The notes below the pieces were generated by a model, which was given only the letters and a program-made list of their open reading frames with translations, did no database searches and was not told where the DNA came from. DNA of 64,000 nucleotides from Dipodascopsis uninucleata var. uninucleata (Eukaryota > Ascomycota > Lipomycetes > Lipomycetales > Lipomycetaceae). The position numbers and the translations under genes are program-made. Shown piece after piece: positions 20,753 to 31,379 of this stretch. The stretch is taken from positions 669,706 to 733,705 of the forward strand of contig JAJLTO010000008.1 in NCBI GenBank assembly GCA_030568195.1, read 5' to 3'. Position 1 is the stretch's first letter, and each line of letters begins with the position of its first letter.

Positions 20753-22406
20753 ATTGGCCTATTGAGAGCGTGCCTTATTTTAGTTCGAGAAGAATTCCTA
20801 GGCTTCATGTAGATGCATGAAATATACACTAATTGAAGCAACTTCTCCACATCATAGAAATATATTCGGTACTTTGAAGTGCCGAGATGTCAAAAATTCA
20901 TCAATGAGCAAAAAATTCCCCACCCAGCTTTCTACTTTTTGCTATTAAATCTAGCGTCGGTATAGCCTATTGTCATATAGCTGCCTATATCACGAGATTT
21001 ACGACTAAGTGTGACGATTTTAACTAGTATGTGAAGACATACTACAGTTTATTAGTTGCATTTTGCTCCCTAGTAACATCAGGCTAGGCAGCCGAAAGAT
21101 AGCATGCTGTCATAGTCTTCCTGCTCTTACACAAGACCACTGTATTATCTGGAGTGAAGGGGCGCTTTTATACATTGTTAAATCATTAACTACTAAATAT
21201 ACACTCTCATTCGACTCTATGAGCCTTAAAATCGATTACCACACTCTTCAGCTGCATATTTGTCGTGATATCTGCTCTCTTCTCTTCGCTACCTAGACTC
21301 TACGTTATATTAAAGCTTGTAGACACAGCTTTGGGCATATCTGTAAAAACACAAGCCTTTGTATTTCCTCTAATACAAATAAAGTACAATGTTAAACTTA
21401 ATTTACATATATGAAACTCAAATTGTACTGTTCTTCATAATATAACGTTTTACTAATGCACGTAACCAACCTTATTTGTATTTGATGTTCGAACGTTTTA
21501 AAATCGCTGTAAAAAGATTATGATAGCAAGAAGAGCTTCTTGCATCGAATATGAGCTTGTGCATTCTGTAAATATAAAAATTATTTCTTTTAGATGATAG
21601 TCACTGGAAGAATCTAGAAATGCAACTTTGCTTACGAGCTCGAAACGTTGACCTCGGCGATGAGAGCAACTCAAAGTTTTCTAACACTTACAGGCGGTAG
21701 ATTCGATACTGTATTAAATATAAAAGCTTGCGTCCTGAGATACGAAAAATGTTCTTAACAAGTATTGAATAGGTACCTGTAGTACTTCAATTTTTCTATA
21801 TAGAAGTATGTCGATAAATGTAACTGATGAGAAAGTGACTCAATAGGCCATTTGTTCCTGTTCGCTTTGGGCTGATGATACGCGGAATTCAAACTGGCAT
21901 CATCATATAAGAGCATTTATAGTGCAAGTTTTAACCTATACGATATATTATGATATTCTATACATAAAGCTGAATACTTCCTTTGAATTACACATAGTGG
22001 TTTAGCTATCTGTATATAGTGCATATACGTGTTTTCACGACTATTTGTATCTACGACGGCTCGATTCTCTGTTATAATAATTTCATCTATTACTTCCTTG
22101 TGAATCTAAAATATTTCTGGCACCTCAGATATAGCAGAAAAATATGCATAGCTACGATTCATTGTAGCTCGTTGAATCTGTTGGTGCTCCACGCCGCTCT
22201 CGCTATGGCTCGTTGCCTTTCGCTGTCTCGCGTTTAAATGACTATATATTACGAAACCCTAGTATATCTCCTTATCTACAGCCGCCATTCTCAGCCTTCC
22301 AATCTCGCCATTAGCAATAATCGTGAAATAAAGGTGAGAGCTCATACAAGTTCTACCAGTTCTGTGTCGATTGAAGCTTGGTGCCAGCAATAAGATCTTG
22401 GTAAGG
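20753..22406. other. 1.65-kb gene-free stretch
   Basis: AT-rich, with only short open frames lacking protein features. It holds the promoters of the mutarotase (left end) and of the M28 peptidase (right end). No tRNA or repeat array is seen. Confidence 0.35.
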
Positions 22407-23984
22407 ATGAAGTCTACGAGTCTTTTGCGAGTCTTGGGCGTTATTGGCTCTTTGAGCTCAGCTTTGGCATCCCCAGTGCTGAACAACCAGATCACTTTTC
22501 AATCCGATAACGAGAATGAGAGTCCGATCACTGAGGAACAGATGATGTCGGTTCCTTACGTCGATACTGAGGTTCTGCAGAGCATGATAAAGTTGGAAGA
22601 GCTTGAAGAACGTGCTAAACATTTGTTCTCGTTGGCTGAGCGCTCTATTCCTGACTATGGTCATCCTACTCGTGTGATCGGTAGCAAAGGTCACGAAGGA
22701 ACTATTGAGTATATCGTTAGCGAAATGAAGTCTTATGGCTACGATGTTCATACTCAGGCTTTCCAAGCGGTTAATGGTCGTATTAACTCTTTTAATTTGA
22801 CGATCACCAAGCCTGATTCCGGCCTAGTGTTTGACACTTCATCGGCTGAGACCCTGAGTTTGTCACCATCCACAAAGGATAAGCAACTTGTTACCGGACA
22901 GCTCAAGCTTGTCAAGAACCAGGGTTGCTTTATTGAGGATTACTCTGATGTATCAGCTGGCGATATTGCTTTCATCATCAGAGGAACTTGTACTTTCGGT
23001 CAGAAGAGTTTGTTGGCAGGAAAGGTCAACGCGTCCGCTGCTCTTATTTATAACAGTGAGCACAACGACGACGGTCTCCATGGAACTCTGGGCGAGCCTT
23101 CTGATGATGCTATTGCCAGTCTTGGTATATCGTACAATCAAGCTGCTGTTATTATTGAAGCGATGGCTTCTTCAAAGATTATTGCATCTGCTATTGTCGA
23201 CTCTGACGTTGGTTATATTACCACCCGAAACGTCATTGCTGATACTACCCTTGATGTCTGCGACGACGAATCTTTCGTGGTTATGCTTGGTGCACATACT
23301 GACAGTGTATTCGAGGGACCCGGTATCAACGATGATGGTAGCGGCACTATATCATTGCTTACTGTTGCTAAGGCACTTTCCGAAATTAAGTCTAAACTCA
23401 AACACTGTGTGAGATTTGGTTTCTGGGCGGCAGAAGAAGAAGGTCTTTTGGGATCTAACTTCTATGCTTTCAATCTTACCCAGGAAGAGAAGGATAAGAT
23501 AGCTCTCTTTATGGACTATGACATGATGGCAAGTCCAAATTTTGCCTATCAAGTTTATGATGCCAACAACTTCGACCATCCAATAGGTAGTCAAGAGATT
23601 AAGGATCTTTACATCGATTGGTATACTTCCCACAATCTTTCTTATACCTTAGAGCCATTTGACGGACGTTCTGACTATGATGGATTTGTTAGAGTTGGAA
23701 TTGCTGCTGGTGGTATTGCTACCGGCGCGGAAAAGCTTAAGACCCAGAAAGAAGTTGAGATGTTTGGTGGTGAAGTTGGAGTTGCCTATGACAAGTGTTA
23801 CCATCAGTTATGTGATGATCTCTCGAACCCCAATTACAAGTCGTGGATTGATAGCACGCAATTGATTGCTCACAGTGTTGCCATCTTCGCAGATGACCTT
23901 TCACCGTTCAAGAAACAGCAAGCTACGTTGTCGACATACTCATATGTCCCCAGTCTCTACAAAGGACCGCACTTGCAGATGTAA
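22407..23984 (+). CDS. Secreted/vacuolar M28 aminopeptidase (aminopeptidase Y-like, PA domain)
   Basis: 525 residues from ATG 22407, which begins a clear signal peptide (MKSTSLLRVLGVIGSLSSALA then SP). An earlier in-frame TTG at 22371 is not a likely start and would bury the signal. A PA (protease-associated) insert occupies about 140-245 (GDIAFIIRGTCTFGQKSLLAGK). The M28 di-zinc site follows: GAHTDSV (H, D), GINDDGSG (D), AAEEEGLLGS (E) and DYDM (D), with a late histidine near KCYHQLCDD. Length and motifs match S. cerevisiae APE3 (537). It removes N-terminal residues from peptides in the vacuole or outside the cell. Codons are strongly biased to T/C endings (GGT, GCT), suggesting good expression. 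It stands alone with no evident tie to the sugar genes. Confidence 0.93.
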   Translation: MKSTSLLRVLGVIGSLSSALASPVLNNQITFQSDNENESPITEEQMMSVPYVDTEVLQSMIKLEELEERAKHLFSLAERSIPDYGHPTRVIGSKGHEGTIEYIVSEMKSYGYDVHTQAFQAVNGRINSFNLTITKPDSGLVFDTSSAETLSLSPSTKDKQLVTGQLKLVKNQGCFIEDYSDVSAGDIAFIIRGTCTFGQKSLLAGKVNASAALIYNSEHNDDGLHGTLGEPSDDAIASLGISYNQAAVIIEAMASSKIIASAIVDSDVGYITTRNVIADTTLDVCDDESFVVMLGAHTDSVFEGPGINDDGSGTISLLTVAKALSEIKSKLKHCVRFGFWAAEEEGLLGSNFYAFNLTQEEKDKIALFMDYDMMASPNFAYQVYDANNFDHPIGSQEIKDLYIDWYTSHNLSYTLEPFDGRSDYDGFVRVGIAAGGIATGAEKLKTQKEVEMFGGEVGVAYDKCYHQLCDDLSNPNYKSWIDSTQLIAHSVAIFADDLSPFKKQQATLSTYSYVPSLYKGPHLQM

Positions 23985-24179
23985 AGGATGCGATTCATAT
24001 TTTTATTCTTATTATAGTTACAGTGGTTTCATAGAAGTTGTGTTTGTTTAGAAATAGAATAACTATGGTGCTGAGCACGCAACGTTTTATTCGTTGGCTA
24101 TTCGTGCAGTATTTAATATTATAACATCTTTCACAAGGGTAATTACTTAAAGAGCTCATTTGCTGCTACCACGATGAAA

Positions 24180-25781
24180 TCAAGCTGCGAGAAACATCTT
24201 TAAAATATCACTAAATTCCGATTGGGTTCCTGGTGATGAAGCTTCTCCAAATGGGACTTTCGTAGCGTATACTTTTCCTAGTATCATACTTTCGTGATGG
24301 CAGTCACTGCTGGAAAGCTTCAGTTGAATAGCAGATCCAAGTTCACAAAGCTCTGGCTGATATTTCCATATCTTTTCGAAAATAATTGATAATTTACGCT
24401 GATATCTCTCGGACTTGTACGCAGCGAGGCATATTGTCGCAGTTAATATACCCTGAATGAAGAACCAGAATCTCAGGAAAGATTGATCTAGCTGGTCGAT
24501 TTTACTGTCTAGAATATCAATGATGTCCTTGGAGAGCGAAACGCATGCCTTTCGCGATTCGATGAATTTGTTACCCTTGAGAGAAGCCAAGAAATATGGT
24601 CTATGAACTGCATATAGTGTCAAGTTCACCATTAATAGTAAAGAGACAGATGCAACTGGCTCAAATCCTTGCGGCAGTCTTGACTTAAAGTTGTGGATAT
24701 CTCTGTCAATTTTGAGTAACTCCTCATATCCGGATATATTGTCAACGGACTGCCATATGCGCATCAGTTTTTCTAAGAAGCATATTAATGTAGTTGACAT
24801 ATAGACTCCAGTTGGTTCGCCTGGTAATGGGTATGAAGTTACATTTACTGTATTTATATCAACCTCGGCGTCATCACAATGGTATAGGAGACTTGTTTCT
24901 GGTATATCAAAAGGTCTGCAAAAGCAAGGTCGCCCAAGAAATGAGCTTGCATACCGCTCTAGTAAAATTATATTCCACCATAATCTCTTCCGCAAAACGA
25001 TGTTTAACCCACTTAGATTCCAGTCGGGGTCTTCTTTATTAATACCCATTCCTATTGCCAGCCGATATGCAAGGCCAATCATGGACCAGCCTGCGTACCA
25101 GTTAGTCGAGCTAGGAGAGCAGAAGAGGTAGAAAGATGACATTACCACTACTGACAAGCTCTGCAAACCGCATCGAGACATGTAATTAGATAGCTGCAAG
25201 CACATTTGACTAGCACTATAATATTCCTGATGATTGGAACCACCTTCAAAAAAGTCGCCGATAGCAAGAATAATATATATTTTGGATAATTTTTCCATGT
25301 CACCACTATTAAATACTGTCTGTCGCTCAAAAGTGTCCATCATTTTAGAAGCCGCCTCTCTAGTGATTTCAGAGTGAACGAAATGAAATATTGTTTGCAC
25401 TTTACAAAGAAATACTTCGATAAGATGCATTCTAGACTCCTTTGATGGCAATATACTGACCACGTAATCTGCATATTCCAGTCGAGTCTTCTGAGGAGGC
25501 GCGAACTCACCAATGGTAAAAGGACCAACAGCAACAGATGATCCGTCGTCATCGAAATGCAGTTTCGTACGTACACTATCATGTTTCTGTACTTCCATCT
25601 TACATCGAGAGATACAACCCCGTCTCACACATGAATTGCATGGCTTTTGTCTGTCACATTTGATCTTAAGACGATGGCATTCTGAGCAAGACTTCTGTGG
25701 TCTATTTCTCTTTCGCATCACCTTAGGAAACCGGAGTTCCATAGATATTTCTGAGTTGTCATCGGCTAATCTCCGTGACAT
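24180..25781 (-). CDS. Zn2Cys6 fungal transcription factor, 533 residues
   Basis: Single exon. The zinc cluster is near the N-terminus: CSECHRLKIKC then CNSCVRRGCISRC (about 33-61), with basic residues MRKRNRPQK just before it. A fungal-specific middle domain follows (about 115-420), including GWSMIGLAYRLAIGMGINKED, a hallmark stretch of the fungal_trans domain, and RLWWNIILLERYASSFLGRP. There is no obvious acidic C-terminal tail. It is divergent from the SDR gene at 26200 with 418 bp between the two ATGs, which holds a perfect inverted repeat with CGG (25931-25951), so it probably regulates that SDR and itself (inference). Confidence 0.92.
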   Translation of the reverse strand: MSRRLADDNSEISMELRFPKVMRKRNRPQKSCSECHRLKIKCDRQKPCNSCVRRGCISRCKMEVQKHDSVRTKLHFDDDGSSVAVGPFTIGEFAPPQKTRLEYADYVVSILPSKESRMHLIEVFLCKVQTIFHFVHSEITREAASKMMDTFERQTVFNSGDMEKLSKIYIILAIGDFFEGGSNHQEYYSASQMCLQLSNYMSRCGLQSLSVVVMSSFYLFCSPSSTNWYAGWSMIGLAYRLAIGMGINKEDPDWNLSGLNIVLRKRLWWNIILLERYASSFLGRPCFCRPFDIPETSLLYHCDDAEVDINTVNVTSYPLPGEPTGVYMSTTLICFLEKLMRIWQSVDNISGYEELLKIDRDIHNFKSRLPQGFEPVASVSLLLMVNLTLYAVHRPYFLASLKGNKFIESRKACVSLSKDIIDILDSKIDQLDQSFLRFWFFIQGILTATICLAAYKSERYQRKLSIIFEKIWKYQPELCELGSAIQLKLSSSDCHHESMILGKVYATKVPFGEASSPGTQSEFSDILKMFLAA

Positions 25782-25930
25782 TTAGATTCTCTTAATTTCA
25801 GGGAGCGCATCTATAGCCGATTAAGCCCTTAATATATGTGAGATCAAGTCAGTTAAAAAAATACAAGCGGAAAAATATATCTCCAGATCGACGATGACGA
25901 ACGATTATGTGCGGCTCATAGTGATTATCG

Positions 25931-25951
25931 GCCTTTATCGGTCATAAAGGC
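25931..25951. promoter_or_regulatory. Inverted repeat with tandem TTATCGG half-sites in divergent promoter
   Basis: GCCTTTAT and ATAAAGGC are perfect 8-bp arms around CGGTC. The sequence also reads as two direct TTATCGG units (about 25924-25941) with CGG spaced by 7 bp. It lies midway between the Zn2Cys6 gene (start 25781) and the SDR (start 26200), a good position for an autoregulated operator (inference). Confidence 0.45.
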
Positions 25952-26199
25952 TATCGTGAACATGCAAGGTACTAGATAAAATACTGATAGTTATCTAAAA
26001 ATCGGACTCGAACGGCGTTTAAACATAAAACCTAAGCAAACGGCTTAGAGAATAGATTAAGGAGGAAAGGAAGTCAATAGAAAGAAAGATATTCGACTGT
26101 CTAAATTATAAATAGAAGACAGTATATCTACAGTAGGTTACTCGAATCAACAGAGAGCAATTCTTTTTTGGAGCAGCGCTAACAACTGAACCAGTATAT

Positions 26200-26934
26200 A
26201 TGAAAATGACATTGACCGATAAAACTGTTATGATCCTGGGAGGAACCGGCGGCATTGGCAAGGCGGTTGCAATTGCTTCCCTCAAAGATGGTGCTAATAT
26301 TATTATTGTTTCCAAGAGTCCGCAGAATAATTCAAAGACGGTCAAGGAATTGTCAGAGCAGTTTCCTTCTCAGAAGGTTACCGGTGCTCTTGTTGATACG
26401 CTGGAGCTAGCGAAGGACGAGAGCTTATACGAAGCTGCAGTCCCAAACGTAAGGGTCGACCACTTAGTGGTCGCTTCAACCCCGGGTCTGATCATGGGAG
26501 CAATTGAGGATATTTCACTCGAAAATGCTCATGATTGTACCAATAACTTCTTGGGTCAATTCATATTTGTTAAGCAAGCTCTCAAAAGGGGTCAGATTCC
26601 TTCGAATGGATCAATCGTGTTAACGTCAGGAACAACTATCTACAGGCCACAAAAGCACTGGACTATTGTTACGGCAATGGGTTCTGCAGTAACAGGATTT
26701 GCTAAGGCTCTGGCAGTGGAAATTGCTCCTATCAGAGTGAACACAATCGTTCCTGGTCTTCTAGACACAAATCTCTGGAAAGAAGGTCGAGAGCAGATTC
26801 GAGCTCTTGGCGATACGCTTCCACTGAAGCATATTGGTACCCCCGAGGAGATTGCTGAGACCTATCTTACAGTCATGAAGAACACGTTTATGACTGCCAG
26901 TGAAATCATGATGGATGGCGGCGGTACTATGTGA
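26200..26934 (+). CDS. Atypical short-chain dehydrogenase lacking the YxxxK pair
   Basis: 244 residues. The Rossmann motif GGTGGIG (14-20) and a C-terminal MMDGGG, typical of SDRs, are present, as are S143 in LTSG and RVNTIVPG near 179-186. Where classical enzymes have YSASK, this protein has V157-T-A-M-G161, so both catalytic Tyr and Lys are missing. A group of bacterial and fungal SDR-like proteins shows the same change, so it need not be dead; it may bind the nucleotide and act in another way. It is divergent from the regulator at 24180-25781. Its substrate cannot be guessed. ATG 26200 is followed closely by an in-frame ATG 26206; either could serve. Confidence 0.85.
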   Translation: MKMTLTDKTVMILGGTGGIGKAVAIASLKDGANIIIVSKSPQNNSKTVKELSEQFPSQKVTGALVDTLELAKDESLYEAAVPNVRVDHLVVASTPGLIMGAIEDISLENAHDCTNNFLGQFIFVKQALKRGQIPSNGSIVLTSGTTIYRPQKHWTIVTAMGSAVTGFAKALAVEIAPIRVNTIVPGLLDTNLWKEGREQIRALGDTLPLKHIGTPEEIAETYLTVMKNTFMTASEIMMDGGGTM

Positions 26935-29792
26935 TTTCAGAGAGGATAGATTAAGTAGAAATATTTGCTGACAGATAATTACTTTTTCAATTGATAGGGT
27001 CAGCAGTCTATGTAATTTGCGATAGACTTATAGTGGACTTCAGATATATGGCATCGCAACAAATATAATAATTTAAAATACGAGACTATTACCCGTAGTT
27101 CCTTCTCATTTTTGATATTAACCCAACAATCAGTCACCACCGCTCTAGTCTCTACAGCACAAGACATATTGATAATACTCCATTAGCTTATATAGATACG
27201 TTATTTCGTAGTCACTACCGCACATGTAGACTCTAGCTGCGGCAAAAGTCGGTCGGAGACAGTTTCAGCATAGGCGGAGGTAGGTTTCTGTAGTATTTGT
27301 ACTAGTGCTTACGACGAGCAGACTCTGCTTGGAAATTGTCCCATCTTATTTTATAAGACACTATTGAAAGCAATTATATTGCCATATTATTACAAGTGCT
27401 GAAAGAAACGCTGCCTAGGCAGCTACAGCAAGGCAACGTTTTCAAGTTATATTCGGTTTTCGCGGCTTTGTTTCTGGGAGAAGCGAGGTAGAGCTTGTTG
27501 ACAAGGACTGTTTAGGAACGCAGTATAGCAGAAATAATCTAATCTATTTTCACGGATAAGATATTTAGTACTAATCTCCTATCTATGATTCGCTTATGTG
27601 AACATCTTTATGTTGGTCTACATAGAAGATCTCGGCTCAAAAGCTCAAATTGCATATAAGGCCAGAGCATTGGTGACAAGGATGAGTAGTTGTGGAAGAT
27701 CACTGGAGAAGCCACTCTACACGACCGATTTTATTTAGTGCTTTTATAGCGCAACGTAGAGCAATTCACTAGTCTCTGCTGGTCAGGTACAGAGGCTAGC
27801 TTATCGAGCCGCTTTCTTCGCAGCCTTCTTAGGGCAGACAAACCGAGGTATGCGCTCCCAGCCGCGAGGCAGCAGTGTGGAAAACGAGCGAAGAATAGAG
27901 CATGATTTTTATCAGAGGTCCAGAACTCTATGACGATATACAATATAAATATCTGATGTTTTAAATTGAGCTTTACGTGCAGATGCTCTCAAGAACACAT
28001 AGAGAAGATCAGCCAAGCAACTACGTAATAATGGTCATTATTGTTTATATTATGTAACAATGTGAGTGAACGGGTAGGCGAAGTAGGACCGACAGAGACC
28101 GAGGAGGGGTATATAGAAGAATTATGAAGCACTATTAAAGTGGCACGTCCACTAATTACTGTTAACTAACAAGTCATATTAGACTAATCTGGTAGGGGTA
28201 CTTATCGTTTCAAGAGCTAGCGATTCGAACTAGCGCAAAAAGGTATCTCAAATTATACTTTTTGCCGCAAAACCCAACTAGGCAACCCCCACATACTAAA
28301 TTAATTCACAATAGTTAGTTGCTACTATAAATTCTCAGTCTCGGATGATACGTCTATCCGGCGGAACGCACCAGTCTTAAATAGCATTTGGTGTAGATAG
28401 ATACTGGTGGCAAGAGCCCCGCAACCTCAGTGAAATTGAATACTGTGACGGTAATCTCGGAAGGCTGACCACTGTGTAAATCGCTGACTATTGGCGCATC
28501 CGAGAGTTAAGGGATGCTAGCTGTGGCAACGCAATTGACGTCTGTTAGTAAATTGGCTCCCGATTATGGAGTTTGGTTTTGCTTATATAGATTTCCCCCG
28601 CTTGTGGACGTATAATCACTATGATAGCGGGGTTAGTGTCTCCGTAAGTGAAGAGAGACCCTAAAATATGAGGGAGCGGCTATAGTCGACTCCGTAATCT
28701 TATGTACACTCTTCCTTAGATAGTTGCCGGTAGTTCTGTCCAAGGCCATATCAAGTGCTCGCTCCTGCTTTCTATGACTGCTGCGCGCACCAATGCGCAA
28801 CTCGAAGTCAGCCTGTAGTATTATGTAAATGGGCACAAATGACCTCAACATCTTGATGCTCTCTTTGCTAATACTGTATGTATTGTATTGTACTATGGCG
28901 ACAGGGCAGTCTTGTGGCACTGCCTCAGTTTTCTGCAGCACGTGACCTACAAAATTTTCCCTTCTAACCGTACGTTCTATTTATTCCCATGTTATTTAGT
29001 AGCGGTTGGTGGCATGGTGGGGAAAATAGTCAAATAGGCTATCAGGAATCGCCATCTAGTAAAGTTTAACAGAACGTAAGTTGGGCTCACAAAGTTGATA
29101 TCTTGCGTGTTACTACAGTATACAACGGAATCTATAAGATACATCTCGTAATAGCGATTTTATAGGCTACCATACCAGGCCAACGAATTCTAAGTCCAGT
29201 TTCCGGCGGCTCAATGTGATAAAGATGAGAGTATGGAAAATGAGGGCCAAAGAAATTCTTTGGCATTAGCGAGAGTTCGATCGAAGAGACTTGCAGTGCT
29301 AAACTATAATAATGTGAGCTAAACCACATACGGATGGTGCATGGAAGGGTTGCACTGAACGAAGGAAAAGTTAATTTAAATAAGGTTGGGCGCCGCTTGT
29401 GGAAACGCAATGAAAAAATATTTCCCTTTCGGGACAAGTATGCATTACCTACTTGCATACTAGAAATATAGCACGAGTCGAATAGCGTCGCGTGATGCCC
29501 CGCAGTAACTCCGCGGTTACATCGAAGACACACCGCATGCGGGGTCAGGCAAAACATGGTTAGCGCAGGTAGAGCAGAGATTTTATAGTTTAGCTAACGG
29601 TAAGTCACCAGAGCCGATACTTTTTCCTCAACATAATTTATAAGGGACAGCTTCATCCGTGATCTGTCTATACTATACATCCGGCATATATAACTATCTA
29701 CTTTGTTCGTATATATAGGAGTTGCGTTCAGCGGGAAATATTTGCATAGACGAGCATTATTCTATCGTTGGTCAATTAATAGTTCATAGAAA
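26935..29792. other. 2.9-kb gene-poor stretch with a tRNA-like element
   Basis: No convincing protein gene. Open frames at about 27731-27943, 28633-28941 and 29132-29557 have no family features and biased residue content. A tRNA-like box pair lies at 28195-28292 (listed separately). The last 150 bp hold the transporter promoter, with GTATATATAGGA (about 29709-29720) as a TATA element some 75-80 bp before ATG 29793. Confidence 0.4.
28195..28292 (-). other. Degenerate tRNA-like / Pol III A-box and B-box element
   Basis: On the reverse strand, TTGCCTAGTTGGG (28285-28273) is a good A-box and D-arm sequence, and GTTCGAATC (28230-28222) is a good B-box, about 45 nt apart as in tRNA genes. The anticodon and T arms do not fold correctly: the T stem fails to pair, and an 8-11 bp hairpin replaces the anticodon arm. 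There is no T-run terminator nearby. I read it as a decayed tRNA or tRNA-derived element, not a working tRNA. Confidence 0.3.
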
Positions 29793-31379
29793 ATGAAGTT
29801 ATTTACAAAGACTGACGATACGCCTGGAAAGGCTTGGGTTGCGATTGTTATTGGTTTTTTCGTCGCCTTCGGTGGTGTGCTATTCGGATATGATACTGGT
29901 ACTATCAGTGGTATTCTTGCCATGACCTACTGGAAGGATCTGTTCTCCACAGGATACAGAGACTCGACTGGTGCTTTGGCTATTACATCTTCTGAGCAGT
30001 CGGAGATTGTTTCAGTCCTTTCTGCCGGTACCTTTTTCGGCTCTCTCTTAGCTGCCCCACTAGGCGATAGTATTGGTCGCCGACTCGGCCTTGTTTTTTC
30101 ATGCTTTGTCTTCATCGGTGGTGTTATCATGCAGGTCGCTGCTACTGCTATCCCTCTCTTTGTCGCTGGTCGATTTTTCGCAGGATTGGGTGTTGGTCTT
30201 CTTTCTGCTCTCGTCCCTTTGTATCAGTCAGAGACTGCTCCAAAGTGGATTCGTGGCGCTATTGTTGGTTCTTACCAGTTTGCTATTACCATTGGTCTTC
30301 TTTTGGCTTCAATTGTTGATAATAGTACCAAGGATCGTCAGGACACTGGTTCCTATAGAATTCCAATTTCTATCCAGTTCTTGTGGGCTATCATCCTTAT
30401 CGTTGGTATGCTAATTCTTCCTGAAACTCCAAGATTCATGATTAAGAAGGACAAACACGAGAAGGCTCTGCAGTCGCTTTCTAGAATTCGAAGGCTGCCA
30501 ACTGATCATCCTGTTCTTGCTGAAGAGCTCGCTGAGATTCAGGCTAATCATCAGTTTGAGATGAGCTTGGGAAAAGCTTCTTATAGAGACTTGCTCAGGG
30601 GTGATATGCTTAAGCGTATTCTTACTGGATGTGGTATTCAGGCTCTCCAGCAGTTGGCTGGTATCAACTTCATCTTCTATTATGGTACGCAGTTCTTTAA
30701 GAATTCTGGTTTCAAAAACTCTTTCATCATTTCCTTGATTACCAATTGTGTAAATGTTGGTTCTACTCTTCCTGGTCTCGTTGCTATCGACAAGTGGGGA
30801 CGTCGACCTGTGTTGTTGACTGGTTCCATCGGAATGTTCTTTTCTCAGTTGATCGTCGCTATTACAGGTACTGCTACTACCTCGCAGGATGCTAATGGAA
30901 ACATCATTGTCAACAATGAGCCTGCTCAGAAGGCTGCCGTTGCTTTTATTTGTATTTTCATCTTCTTCTTTGCTGCTTCATGGGGTCCAGTTGCTTGGGT
31001 TGTCACTGGTGAGATTTTCCCTTTGAAAGTCCGTGCCAAAGCTCTTTCAATCACTACTGCTACTAACTGGCTTTTCAACTGGGCTATTGCCTATTCTACG
31101 CCATATCTCGTTGATTGGGGTAAAGGTAACGCAAACTTGCAGTCTAAGATTTTCTTCATCTGGTGTGGCTTCTGTTTCTTGTCTATTATTTTCGTTTACT
31201 TTATGGTGTACGAGACTAAGGGACTGACCCTTGAGCAAGTTGATGAACTTTATAGTGAGGTTTCTGTCGCGTACAAGTCTGTTGGCTGGAAGCCTTCTAT
31301 CAATTATACTGATGTGCGTGATGCTGCTATTGGTGAGAAGCCTACCAGTAAAGAAGCAGAACATATGGAAACTGCGTAA
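29793..31379 (+). CDS. MFS sugar transporter (HXT/hexose-permease type)
   Basis: 528 residues, 12 membrane segments in the order usual for the sugar porter family. Seen: FGYDTGTISGI in TM1, GRRLGL after TM2, VPLYQSETAPKWIRGAIVGSYQ (TM4-5), LPETPRFMIKK before the central loop, QQLAGINFIFYYGTQFF in TM7, DKWGRRPVLL after TM8, and the sugar-porter ending VYETKGLTLEQVDELY. Codon use is highly biased (GCT, GGT, TCT, AAG), as for strongly expressed yeast genes. It would carry a hexose or pentose across the plasma membrane. Proximity to galactose-type genes suggests a role in supplying them, but substrate specificity cannot be read from the sequence. Confidence 0.95.
   Translation: MKLFTKTDDTPGKAWVAIVIGFFVAFGGVLFGYDTGTISGILAMTYWKDLFSTGYRDSTGALAITSSEQSEIVSVLSAGTFFGSLLAAPLGDSIGRRLGLVFSCFVFIGGVIMQVAATAIPLFVAGRFFAGLGVGLLSALVPLYQSETAPKWIRGAIVGSYQFAITIGLLLASIVDNSTKDRQDTGSYRIPISIQFLWAIILIVGMLILPETPRFMIKKDKHEKALQSLSRIRRLPTDHPVLAEELAEIQANHQFEMSLGKASYRDLLRGDMLKRILTGCGIQALQQLAGINFIFYYGTQFFKNSGFKNSFIISLITNCVNVGSTLPGLVAIDKWGRRPVLLTGSIGMFFSQLIVAITGTATTSQDANGNIIVNNEPAQKAAVAFICIFIFFFAASWGPVAWVVTGEIFPLKVRAKALSITTATNWLFNWAIAYSTPYLVDWGKGNANLQSKIFFIWCGFCFLSIIFVYFMVYETKGLTLEQVDELYSEVSVAYKSVGWKPSINYTDVRDAAIGEKPTSKEAEHMETA

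Noticed and set aside
22371-22406. Extension of the M28 peptidase to 22371
   Set aside because: It starts with TTG and would place a charged stretch before the clear signal peptide that begins at ATG 22407.
28195-28292. Functional tRNA gene
   Set aside because: A- and B-boxes are present but the T and anticodon stems do not form, and no T-run terminator follows.
29132-29557. 141-codon reverse frame
   Set aside because: Longest open frame in the 27-29.8 kb gap but with no domain, odd composition and no homology that I recognise.
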